NCBI RefSeq assembly: GCF_000002995.4
Contig: NW_025062284.1
Coordinates: forward strand, 310,001 to 374,000
Origin: Brugia malayi
Lineage: Eukaryota > Nematoda > Chromadorea > Rhabditida > Onchocercidae
DNA length: 64,000 nt
Reading direction: 5' to 3'
Positions within the stretch are counted from its first letter, which is position 1. The number at the start of each line of letters is the position of its first letter. The notes under the pieces are model-generated. The model was not told the origin of the DNA. It searched no databases and was given only the letters and a program-made list of their open reading frames with translations. Made by a program: the position numbers and the translations under genes. Shown here in pieces: positions 13,486-30,263 of this stretch.

Positions 13486-14121
13486 AATTTATCAGAATTT
13501 ATCATTACTTCTTATAAAGTATTAATTTCAGTACATTTGCGCTTGGTTAATTGCTATGCTTATTGTCACAGTAATTATTTGCTGCGTTATTCGACGATAT
13601 TTGTCGCATTGTTGTGGAACATCAACAAATTATAGCTATGGCGCTTATTGTTCATGCAATCTCTTACAACTTCTTTCAAACCTTAAATCAGTAATCCGTC
13701 CAAAAAGTAAACATTTCTGGTATCGTACGGGCAGTAACTTCACGCATTCTTTACGTCATACTGGCAGTAACTTCACGCAATCATTACGTCATACTGGCAG
13801 TAACTTCACGCATTCTTTACGTCATACTGGCAGTAACTTCACGCAATCATTACGTCATACTGTAACTTCACGCAATCATTACGTCATATTAGCAGTAACT
13901 TCACGCAATCATTACGTCATATTGGCAGTAACTTCACGCAATCATTACGTCATACTGGCAGTAACTTCACGCAATCATTACGTCATACTGGCAGTAACTT
14001 CACGCAATCATTACGTCATACTGGCAGTAACTTCACGCATTCTTTACGTCATACTAGCAGCAACTTCACGCAATCATTACGTCATTTGGTAACGGTACCA
14101 TCGGAACAAACAATACTTTGT
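13486..14121 (+). pseudogene. Inverted partial duplicate of the ADAM transmembrane exon, frameshifted
   Basis: From the shared boundary at 13486 the plus strand matches the reverse complement of the ADAM gene back from 40523: intron end, acceptor TTTCAG, and the exon encoding CAWLIAMLIVTVIICC and the following cytoplasmic segment. I see about one substitution in the first 250 bp (C/T near 13682). After the point where the ADAM exon carries one 33-bp segment, this copy has about 11 tandem units, then re-joins a diverged continuation (GGTACCATCGGAAC) and loses similarity near 14121. A 4-bp deletion at the unit 4/5 junction (13862/13863) shifts the frame. There is no catalytic domain and no adjoining exon, so it is a fragment, not a working gene. 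Confidence 0.9.
13731..14085 (+). repeat. 33-bp minisatellite (~11 units) amplified from ADAM coding sequence
   Basis: Units begin GCAGTAACTTCACGC and end CATACTG. Two variants alternate, CATTCTTTACG and CAATCATTACG. The unit encodes eleven residues (GSNFTHSLRHT-like) and occurs once in the real ADAM exon. Unit 5 (13863-13891) lacks the first four bases. Confidence 0.95.
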
Positions 14122-14601
14122 TTTAATTTTTTAATTTATACTTTTAATAAGTTACCTTTTGCATAAATATTTTTAGCACACAGAAACTTTGTCAATAAAA
14201 ATTAATTAATTAATGAATTAAACTTAAATAATGAAATCTTCTACCTTTCGTTACTGACCTACAGAAACTAAAATACAAACGAACAATGATCAAAAATCTG
14301 TAAATGAACATTTCATCGATTTCTAATGTTTGAAATAAGTTAAGTATGTGGTGAATTTTTTTTTTTTTTTTACGATGTAAGGATAAAAGCCATCATTATG
14401 ATCTGCGTGATCAGCGTGATCAGCGTGATCAGTGACACATAATTAGGTGACAAAGTATGGAAACGTTTATGGGAATAATGGAGATACATTACTCCAAGAC
14501 AAATTGGCTCATTAGAATTAGTTACAAATTCAAGATGGAAATAAAATACTATTTTGATAATTGCAAAAAGTATGCTTTAAGAATGTCTCAGAAAGATGAT
14601 T

Positions 14602-14987
14602 TCTATCACAGATAATTATTATCACAGATAATCCTTATCAGAGTTAATTCTTATCACAGATAATTCTTATGACAGATAATCCTTATCACAGATAATTCTT
14701 ATCACAGATAATTCTTATCACAGATAATTCTTATCACAGATAATTCTTGTCACAGATAATTCTTATCACAGATAATTCTTATCACAGATAATTCTTATCA
14801 CAGATAATCCTTATCACAGATAATTCTTATGACAGATAATCCTTATTACAGATAATCCTTATCACAGATAATTCTTATGACAGATAATTCTTATCACAGA
14901 TAATTCTTATCACAGATAATTCTTATGACAGATAATCGTTATCACAGATAATTCTTATCACAGATAATCCTTATCACAGATAATTTT
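14602..14987. repeat. 16-bp tandem array of paired GATA motifs
   Basis: About 24 copies of TCTTATCACAGATAAT with minor variants (TTATGACAG, AATCC). Each unit contains TTATC-ACA-GATAA, an inverted pair of GATAA cores with a 3-bp spacer, so the array carries about 48 WGATAR-type sites. It lies in gene-poor DNA about 0.5 kb beyond the ADAM exon fragment. Confidence 0.92.
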
Positions 14988-16571
14988 CAATCGCAGTAAT
15001 TGTAAAATAAATCGAAATCACTTCACATGAAAAGAATCATTCAGAAATATTTAATCATTGATTATAATTTCGATTACATCATTCACTAAATTTATTCAAA
15101 ATATAAGCTTGGCAATCTATAAAGATGAAAAGATCTTTGATTGAAGCAAAAAAATTTTTTTTCAATCTAAACATAAAATTTAATTTTGAAAAGAGATATG
15201 TCAATTGAAATGTCAACAAACCATCAATTCAACTTAGTTCGATAAATTAGAAAAGCTAAATTCTACACCGATTGCTGAGATGCATTTCAGAATTTTAGCA
15301 GATCAATCGAAAAGAGGACGAAAAGTTCACTTACTGTCAACACCGATCGCAATTGTCATCTGCGTTGAATTATCAACTGCAGATCACCTGTACAGGTAGA
15401 TTCACACACGTCAAAGCCGCCAATTAGTACCTTTTTCCGCCCCAAATTTTCCGCATTAAGGATTTAGACAAAGTTTACTTGTTGACTGTCACAATAAAAA
15501 CTCTAAAAGAATTGGTGGTGTTAAAAGTTGGCAAACTCTTTCTTATCATTTCAATTTCAAATTAATAAAATAAATGTGAGTTTTAAATCTACATTTGCTT
15601 CAACAATATACTCTCGAATAAACATCAATTCAACCTCATTAATTTGCAACATATTTAAATAATTTTAATTCAAATAATTAAACTAAAATTGAGGCAAAAA
15701 AAAAACACATCAATCGATATTGCTATCTTTCATTATTACATCGTCTTGCAAATTGCCGAAAAGTAGAAAAGTAAGAAAAGAAATATTGAAATAAACAAAA
15801 AAAAAAAAAAAAAAAGCAATATTTTTTGAAATATTTTTACCAATAACAAACATTCATACAATAAATAATTTTTATCGAATAAAAGTATATCGATTTTTTT
15901 TTTTTTTTTTTTTTTGTTTATTTATTTATTGATTCAAATATTTTATTATATTTTTAGAAATTAAAATTTGATGAAAGTATATTGCCCATACTTTTTTTTA
16001 TCAGGCCACAAATTATTGTTTGCTAAAGTGTGAAACGATGATGATTTTCAAGTGGCTTAGTAGCAAAAAATTGAAGCAAAACAAATTAGTGATGATGATG
16101 TCCAGCCTAGAAAAACTTGGCCAATAATTTATGTCCAACTCAGAATGACATGCTAGTTGATCATAGTGAACTCAGAAAATTTGTCAACAATTATGTGTAA
16201 ACCAAAGTGACATATGCTAGCAATTATATTCAAATCCCAGGAAATATGTCAACAATTGTACCCAATTCCAGGGTACTTGCCCAACTATTCATATGATATT
16301 AATATTTGAATTAACACTTTAGCTGATTTCCTCAAATTCATGCAAATCAAACTGATCGGTTCAATTTCATCTAATTTCGCTGCACTAAAAGATTAGTTTC
16401 ATTTTTTATTTTTAAAAAAGATATTGAAAAAAAAAAAATAAATAAACTTTTAAATTTCTTTCATTCGTTTTCTCAATTCTCATCTATACAAACTATACTA
16501 TACCTATTCAACGATATCACTTTTAGCTATCAAATTTTAAATTTCATGCAGTAATTTTATGTTTTAATTTA
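14988..16571. other. Gene-free AT-rich DNA
   Basis: No coding exon is supported. The region contains poly-A (15799-15814) and poly-T (15895-15915) runs and an imperfectly repeated region around 16085-16280 (variants of ATGTCAACAATT and GTGACAT). Nothing else stands out. Confidence 0.5.
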
Positions 16572-17136
16572 GTTAATCACTGATTAAATTAATTTAATTT
16601 ATATTTATTTCACTGATTAAATTGATTTAATTTATATTTATTTCACTGATTAAATTGATTTAATTTATATTTAATTCACTGATTAAATTAATTTAACTTA
16701 TATTTATTTTACTGATTAAATTAATTTAACTTATATTTATTTCACTGATTAAATTAATTTAACTTATATTTATTTCACTGATTAAATTGATTTAATTTAT
16801 ATTTAATTCACTGATTACATTAATTTAACTTATACTTATTTTACTGATTAAATTAATTTAACTTATATTTATTTCACTGATTAAATTAATTTAACTTATA
16901 TTTATTTTACTGATTAAATTGATTTAATTTATATTTAATTCACTGATTAAATTGATTTAATTTATACTTATTTCACTGATTACATTAATTTAACTTATAC
17001 TTATTTCACTGATTAAACTGATTTAATTTATATTTAATTCACTGATTAAATTGATTTAATTTATACTTATTTCACTGATTACATTAATTTAACTTATACT
17101 TATTTCACTGATTAAATTGATTAGACTTATTCTTAT
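16572..17136. repeat. 33-bp AT-rich minisatellite, ~17 copies
   Basis: Repeats of a unit around TTCACTGATTAAATTGATTT followed by AATTTATATTTAT, with recurrent variants (AATTAATTTAACTT, GATTACATT, TATACTT). The variants recur in blocks, which suggests higher-order duplication. Confidence 0.92.
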
Positions 17137-19713
17137 ATTTATTTATTCATTTCCAGGAAAAAAAAAAACTTGTTACGATAAACTTTTAACAAAAATTTTA
17201 TCACAACAAGTTTTTCTACTATCATTCATTATCATTCTATTATCACTAATTCTTTAACTAATGATAATCAGTTCATAAATAATTTATCACTTATTTCATA
17301 CACCGCCACGTCTCACATCCATGTTTTGATTAAATTTAGTTTTTTAAGATTGAAATTCATCTATAATTTGTATGATATGTTTAAATTTTTAATTCCTTTA
17401 TGGTAATTTGTCATAATTAAATGCAATTTCGGAAAAAATTTTTTTTTACAAAAAATTCAAAAATTAAAATTGATGCTAAGTATTCATTAAATAACTTTTA
17501 AGTTATTTATTCGCTGAATATTCTACCACAAAATTAATTAATATTTGTACTTAATTTTGTTCCTTTTGATGTCATTGAGACATTTGCGCTTGCTTGGAGC
17601 GAATGTTCCAAACTTCTTTCTTAGATCAGATAATTCTTCTTCTATCTTCCTATTCATTTATTTTTAAAACTTAGATCAAATGATCAATCGATATCTGCTC
17701 ACTAGTCCAAATTCTAAATTATATTTTCTTCTGTGACTTCTAACAGCTCCTTTTCCCAACAACGTTTGCTTTCACGCAAGCGTAAAAACGTGATAGTAAC
17801 GTGACAGGAAATTAGTACCTTTTGATAATTTTATTTATTTCTCCTTTTATCACCAACTAATTGCTATTAGAACAATTACTATTAATCACTTAAAAATTTT
17901 GCATAAAAATTCAAAAATAGCTTTCGGAATATTTTAAAATAAAATAGAAAGAAATGTATGCTTATCAATTTAAAATGATAAATATTAAATTTAATTTTTA
18001 GCAAAATTAATTAACAAATAGCAAATATTTGCAAATTGTATGACTCAAAAATTCTTTTCTTTGTGAAATTCAAAAAAATTAATTTTAAAATTTGCACTTT
18101 TTTTTTTTTTTTATGTCACAAATTTCCACTTAAAATTGTTATTTTTGTTGATGCATTCTTATTGCTATTCTTCGGGTAAAATTAAATTGCTTCCTAATCC
18201 TTAAAATATCTAATTTTCTTCTTTTTCTCATTTTATCCATTTATTTGGTTATTCTTTTTGTGAGTGAAATGAAAAGCAGAATTTTTCCCATTTGGGAATT
18301 ATTTACCTCATCCAACGGGGAACTTCTCTTCCTCATTTTCTTATTCATTTACATTAACAAAAATATACATTTCAAATCAAACTTTTCAAATTAAAAAAAA
18401 AAAAAAATGAACATTTCCATTTTTTCTTTTTTTTTTTTTTAGTTTCTTTTTAAAATGATTACATAATGGAAGAAAAAGAATTTTCTTTGGGACAATTTGT
18501 TTGCATAAAAAAAAAGAAAGAAAAAAAAAATGCTTTCCTTCCTGCCTTCCGTTCTCGACAACCGAATGAGTGAACGGAAGAAACAATGAAACCATTTCTC
18601 GAGTGGACTGTCAACCAGGAATCATTGTTTTCGGAACACTCAAAACACTTACAACTTTTTAAACATAGTCTTTTAGCATTTTTCAATTGAAAATTTATAA
18701 ATATTAGTTAATTTGAATATTTATAAATATTAGTTAGTTTATTAAAAATATTAGTTAATTAGAAAATTTATAAATATTAGTTAATTAGAAAATTTATAAA
18801 TATTAGTTAAGTGATCAGACACAATTTTAGCATACAAAGTATTATTGTTGACACTTTTTAGATCATTCATTAAGCTAATGACAAATAATTAATTAAACTT
18901 TTCTTTTTTCTTTTTCCATTATTCCTTTTCACTTACAATTCATAAATACTTTTTTTTTTTCACAAATAATATACTAAATTAATCGAATAATGAATGAAAA
19001 GAAAAGAAAATGTATCAGTTCAATAAACTGAATAATCGTAATTAATTTTTTTTAATTTTTATTTATTTTTTAATTAATTTTTTTTTTTTTTTTAGTATTT
19101 CATATTTACTTACCAAATCAAAATTTGATGTTTTGAGTAAGAAATAATAGAGATAATTCAAAGTTAATAAAGATTTTACACTCTTTTAATCTTGCATTCA
19201 TTCATTGAAATGTGACATTTTCTTAAAGTATATGCAAATGCTTCCGGAACTATTTGTATTCCGAAAAACTTCTGCCAGCCAATTAACTTTTCAAAACTAA
19301 AAGAATCTTTTTTTTAAAAAAAAAAAAAGTTTTTAAACTATCTAGAAATAAAGTATAAATTATCATCAGATGATTTTATTCAAACAGTTGTTTTTTTTTT
19401 TTTTTCAATTTATTAAAGTAAATATTGTAAAGTGAATTTTTTGATGAAAAAATTCTTTTGTCATTACTTTTTAGGAATAATTTTATTCAATTGCATTTGT
19501 AATTTTAAAATGTTATTGTTACTTTTACTTTTACTTTGAATATTTGCAAGAATATTGGTGAGAAGCTGAATTGCATGAAAGTTAATTAAGTCTTTTCGAG
19601 TTATTTTTGATGTTAATTAATTTTATCATTTCAATTTTGCTTCCTTGCTTTTAGCTTTTTCATTCTATTTTTCATTTCCTTATTTAAACCATTAATGCCA
19701 GAAATCAGATAGA
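17137..19713. other. Gene-free AT-rich DNA
   Basis: No exon is supported. Homopolymer A/T tracts are common (18100, 18391-18406, 18430-18441, 19078-19094). A short 30-bp-scale repeat of AATTTATAAATATTAGTTAA lies at about 18688-18808. The open frames at 18386-18686 are poly-A/T artefacts with Phe/Lys runs. Confidence 0.5.

Positions 19714-19785
<72 letters not shown>
19714..19785. repeat. (AAT)n trinucleotide microsatellite
   Basis: Uninterrupted AAT/TAA repeat of about 24 units in intergenic DNA. Confidence 0.97.
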
Positions 19786-19992
19786 GAAAATGTTCAATTT
19801 TAATTTAAATTAGTTAAATCAACAAAAATTCCAAATGGAAACCAAATCCATCGTTTTAAATAATTTAGTTTCCAATTTTTTCTTCTTTTTAGTATAAGCA
19901 TGGAAATACTGTTAGTTGAGACATTGCTAACTGATTATATAAACTAATTAACTTTAATAACTATCAGTTCGTTTCCTGGCAACATTTACGTC

Positions 19993-20735
19993 GGTTGGTT
20001 GATTACCCGCACACTTACCCATACTTGAATTCCTATTTCCCTGTACATGGTTGGTTACCCGCACATTTCATATTTCCTATATTTGAATTCCTATTTGCCT
20101 ATATATGGTTGGTTACCCGCACACTTACCCATACTTGAATTCCTATTTCCCTGTACATGGTTGGTTACCCGCACATTTCATATTTCCTATATTTGAATTC
20201 CTATTTGCCTATATATGGTTGGTTACCCGCACACTTACCCATACTTGAATTCCTATTTCCCTGTACATGGTTGGTTACCCGCACATTTCATATTTCCCAT
20301 ATTTGAATTCCTATTTGCCTATATATGGTTGGTTACCCCACACTTTCCATATTTGAATTCCTATTTCCCTATACATGATTAGTTACCCGCACACTTTCCC
20401 ATATTTGAATTCCTACTTCCACATACATGGTTAGTTACCCGCACATTTCATATTTCCCATATTTCAATTCATATTTCCCTATATATGGTTGGTTACCCCA
20501 CACTTTCCCATACACCGTAGACTTTCCCATACTTGAATTCCTATTTCCCTATACATGGCTGGTTACCCGCACACTTTCCCACATTTGAATTCCTATTTCC
20601 CTATACATGGCTGGTTACCCGTAGACTTTCCCATATTTGAATTCCTCTTTCCCTATACATGGCTGGTTACCCGCACACTTCATACTTCCCATATTTGAAT
20701 TCATATTTCCCCATGCATGGTTAGCTACCCGCAGA
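19993..20735. repeat. Satellite array of alternating ~52- and ~58-bp units (110-bp dimer)
   Basis: Each unit begins GGTTGGTTACCCGCAC and carries TTTGAATTCCTATTT (an EcoRI site) before a C/T-rich end. Unit starts at 20049, 20107, 20159, 20217 and 20269 show alternating 58- and 52-bp spacing, i.e. a dimeric higher-order unit. The right half is more diverged and has lost the regular alternation. It is GC-richer than the surrounding DNA and non-coding in every frame. Confidence 0.93.
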
Positions 20736-22740
20736 CTACCTTTGAATATAGTCCAATGTTACTATCCATCATCTCCATAGTTCATGCAAAATAGTTCAAT
20801 TTCTGCCCGAAGATGAATGCTTTAAAAAAAAAAAAAAAAAATCCTAAAAAAAAAATTTTAATATTTTAAAAACTATTACAAACACAGCACTGATTCTTTT
20901 TCACAAATTGCTATTTTATAATTTATTCTAAATGATTTCTCACAAGCATAATGTTATCATTGTAACAGTTTCCTTTTTAAAAATATCAGTGATTTTTTAA
21001 ACTTTAAAATTTTAAGACTTCAAAAACTTTCAAATTATTTTACCTACTTTTGAAGGAAAAATTATATCAGTCATTTCTATTTTCCTTCATTTTTCATCTC
21101 TTTAATAATATCAAATTTAATTTTTTATATGTAAATTAATAATTTGAAATGATTTTATAAGCCTTTGAGAATTTTTACTTTTTTTTTTTTTGAAAAAGAA
21201 AGTATATTGAGCGCTTTTAAATTTTCATTGAAATTTATGCATAAACTCAAAATCATTAAAAAGTGCTTATGCAGCACTTTTAGTAAGAAAATATGATGTC
21301 TCTTTGTCTTCTTTAGTTGACACATTTTGCGCCAAATAGTTGACACATTTTGCGCCAAATAGTTGACACACTTTGCGCCAAATATTTGATCATGTCAAAC
21401 GTACAGTTAAGTTATAGAAGTAAAGTAAATTTCAAATACGTTTTTTTTTTTCTTTTTGAAATTTTTTCTTCAGAAAAAAAAAAAAGTATTTTCTTTGTTT
21501 GTTTACTAAATTACATGTGAAACATTGAAAATCTGATACGAATTTTTTTTTAAAATGAATTTTCACTTTAGTTAAATAATTTTAGAATATTATGCTAAAA
21601 TTAGCAAATAAAAATTTTGTCAACAAAAAAAACAAAATTTAAATTTAACAAATCAAACTGTTATGTCAATTGTGGATGTACATTCTTTGATCGAAATTTT
21701 AATTCTTTTACGCAACAAATCCTTCCGTCATTAACAGAAAGAAATTTTGAAATGATCCTAAAAGTGTCACCAATAAGGTATGCGACACAAAGTACTGAAA
21801 CGAATCGCTTTCGCGACAGTCAACGATTTTTCACAACGATGTATGAAGTAGTCGACTAGATATATTAGTTATAGAAAGCTATGTTTCCGCTTTTCCGACT
21901 AGCTTTTTCCGCTATACCTCAATTTCAGATTTCGGAACAGTCTATTAACTCAGATTAGACATTCTAAAATAGAACAATTAATTTTAGGAAAAGTCAAAAA
22001 AAAAAAAAAAAATGGTAATAAAGAAGACAAATTTAATATTAATTGTGAGCTTTTGCCATTGAACAGGGATCATTTGAAAATTTTAAATTTATTTTCTCCT
22101 TTAAAATGGAAGCTTTTAGTAGATGAAAAAGCAAAATTTGCAATCTAAAATTTCAATCTAAAATGTCAAATTTAAATAGACACTAATAAAAAAAAAAAAA
22201 AGCCACACATTAATTACAAACATCTAAATATTTTTGTTTAAATCATTAAAATTTTCAATTTTCAACTTTTTTTTTCACTTGAAAATCAATAAGAAATAGC
22301 TGCTTACTACTATGTAAACTTGCTAGTAAAGTAATTTTAAGCTAGAATTTCTTGCAAAAAACAGGAAATTTCATTCTGCTATCTTTTCACAAATAATTTA
22401 TAATTGAATTAGTTAGTGAAAGATCAATAATGCAAAGTTTAATAATGCATGCCTCTATCTATCATCAATAATCGTTCCGGTTTTTAATGATAAGCCGGAA
22501 GCATGATAGATGCTTTTATGGACATTTCTATGCATATAGCAATAACCGGAAGAGAAGTACATTCATTCAATGAATTCTTTTCAATTTCTGTATTCAATGA
22601 ATTAACCGTACGTTGCGTAACTTTTAAGTTACGTAAAAACCTGAATAAAACGATAAGCCCCCCCACCTTTTTCAGTATTTCATTAAAAATTGCTCAAATT
22701 AATTTACATTCGAAATTAAAACTAAAATTAGCAACAAGCA
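20736..22740. other. Intergenic DNA upstream of the F-box gene
   Basis: No exon is supported before the F-box start codon. The stretch contains poly-A/T tracts, a 3x23-bp repeat (21315-21383) and an unexplained 80-codon open frame at 21617-21859 that starts at a non-ATG codon. The last ~300 bp, before 22741, is where the F-box promoter should lie. Confidence 0.45.
21315..21383. repeat. Three tandem copies of a 23-bp unit
   Basis: AGTTGACACATTTTGCGCCA plus AAT is repeated exactly at 21315 and 21338, and at 21361 with one change (ACTTTG). TTGCGCCAAA resembles an E2F-type TTSSCGC core, but no functional claim is made. Confidence 0.9.
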
Positions 22741-28188
<5,448 letters not shown>

Positions 28189-29393
28189 AAAATACTATTG
28201 AAAATAATATACAAAATATTGCTGTTATTTATATTAATAAACGAAGAGAAAAAAATAAAATAAATATCAGTTTTTTGAAAAAAAACATTACTTTTTTTTT
28301 TTGGGAAGTTTTAAAATGAAATTTGTTCGCCAATTTAAGCCAACGATAAACATTTGGAAAATTTTTGTACGATGATTTTTTTTTTTTTTACTCAAAACAA
28401 TAAAGGAAAAGAATGTACTGAAGAATCTATGATACTGCCAGAGTAACCGTCGGTCGGTCGGTCGATTTACTATCAGGAATGATTACCTGACTGAAGGACA
28501 GGTAAGGACAGGTAATCAGTACTCAATCATATCAATTCCTATCCTTCTCCTCCTTCCTTTATCTTTTTTGTCACCATTGGTGCTTCGATTATTGACAAGT
28601 CACCTATGCCAGTTATGTGTGTAATTTTGGAATGTCATTAAATTTCGGAACAGCATTACTTACTTTACCGGTTGAATGATGAATTCCGCTACCAACTATG
28701 TTGCGTTACGTTATGTTACGTTACACGTACGCATATAGCATTTCATGTTTTGAATAAATGAATAAATATTCAGAGGATTTCACAGTTTTACAAATTTTTT
28801 TTTTATAAAAAAATCAAGCATCCCTGTCCACTCTAATGACAATCAACAGTGACCGGAGCTACCTACTGCTTACCTTAACGAACGATCAGTCCGGAAAGTC
28901 TCCGAGAACTCTGCGTAACTCTCAGTTTATTCTCATTTATTTATAGAAGAAAGAAAGGTATCACATAAAGATAAACACATAAAATGAGCGCTCAATTCGT
29001 CCACGGCGGAATAATCGCATCAGTGAGAGTCTGCGAGAGAAAACTCAGCTCAGTCAGTACCTATACGTCGTCATCATACCCTCCTACAGGAGCGGACAGT
29101 GCTGCCTTACGGAAAACACTGTGCGCTTCTTGCTTATCACATACATACACACACACACAGACAGACAGACACACACACACACACATACGGAGTACGACCC
29201 ATAACCCATAACCCATTGCATAACTGTGTTGTAAATGATAGAACAAAGAGAGAGATAAGTACCCTTCATACACGTACATACACGTACATACACATACACA
29301 CACACACACAGACATGCTAGACATACAAACACATACAATAGATGTGGTCGGAGAGAAGGAAAGAAGATAGACAGGCATTGACACTTTGTAAAG
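28189..29393. other. Intergenic DNA, GC-richer towards the MADF gene
   Basis: No certain exon. Poly-T/A tracts at 28290-28400 are followed by a more complex, less AT-rich stretch (28430-29100) with a (CGGT)n run at 28450, then CA repeats at 29140-29320. An ATG at 28984 opens a frame MSAQFVHGGIIAS that meets a good donor (GTGAGA) at 29023. It could be the first exon of the MADF gene, but this is unproven. Confidence 0.4.
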
Positions 29394-29530
29394 TGTTATA
29401 TCTTTTGCGGACTGCCGACGGAACAAGCGGTACGCAGCGAAGCCCGGATCGATTGTGCTGTTGCTGCTGTTGGTGCTGCTAGCGGTGATGATGGTAGTGG
29501 TGATGAGGAAGTGGAGAACGGTGCTGTAAG
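29394..29530 (+). CDS. Tentative acidic 5' exon of the MADF gene
   Basis: An open frame here ends ASGDDGSGDEEVENGAVR at a donor (AG|GTACCG, 29531) in exactly the phase required by the acceptor at 30263, giving ..ENGAVR joined to HSDAGNSS. Composition (Asp/Glu/Gly/Ala) is protein-like and GC content is well above its surroundings. The 5' boundary is uncertain: in phase, the acceptor at 29393 could receive the frame starting at 28984. Other frames here are hydrophobic GTG-repeat readings and look less like protein. Confidence 0.4.
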
Positions 29531-30263
29531 GTACCGGCAGGATGCCACGACGACGTGCTCAGTTGGTTCTGACGACAGCGACGACCAACAGATGTTTTCT
29601 TCCTCGCATGCATATATGTATATGTATGTATGTGTATGTGTGTATGTGTATGTGTGTATGTATACGTAATATGTAATAATAACATAGCTATTCCATTCAT
29701 ACACATCGTCGTCAACAGCAGCTTTTTCACTTTGACCTTTACTAGACTAAGTTCGTTAACCCCAAGGGGAAAAAGTATTGAGTAAAAAATACATCGTTTC
29801 CTCTTTTCATATATATGTTTATTTATTTATTTGTTTATTTGTTTATTTATGCATATTTAATGTAAAATATTATTGCTTTAATAATAACTATGTTTGCAGC
29901 GAAGTATAAATTGAGAGATTTGATAGGGAAATTTGATACAAATTAGCAAAAATTTCTCAGAGTTAGATCATCACTTCATTAGGTGTATTTGCGCAAGAGA
30001 AATTTAGAATGATAGAAATTTGATATAAAATTGAACCTACAAAGACATAGATTACATGGTTAAGTATTAATGCTTCGGTACAGAACCTTAATTACTTTTC
30101 CGGAAAAGGAGATTCTTCCTGTTCTTAATCTTTGTTTGAGTGCTGTCGCCTAATGTGTATTTAATATTACGGAGCTGCTGCTCATTTGTTAATTTTGCAT
30201 ATTCGAGTGTGTGTTTGGTGTGTAACAAAAAGTCAATAAAAGCGAATATTTTGAATTTTTCAG

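Noticed and set aside
21617..21859. 80-codon plus-strand frame ending TTMYEVVD
   Set aside because: Starts at a non-ATG codon, has no splice partner or recognisable domain, and is flanked by poly-A.
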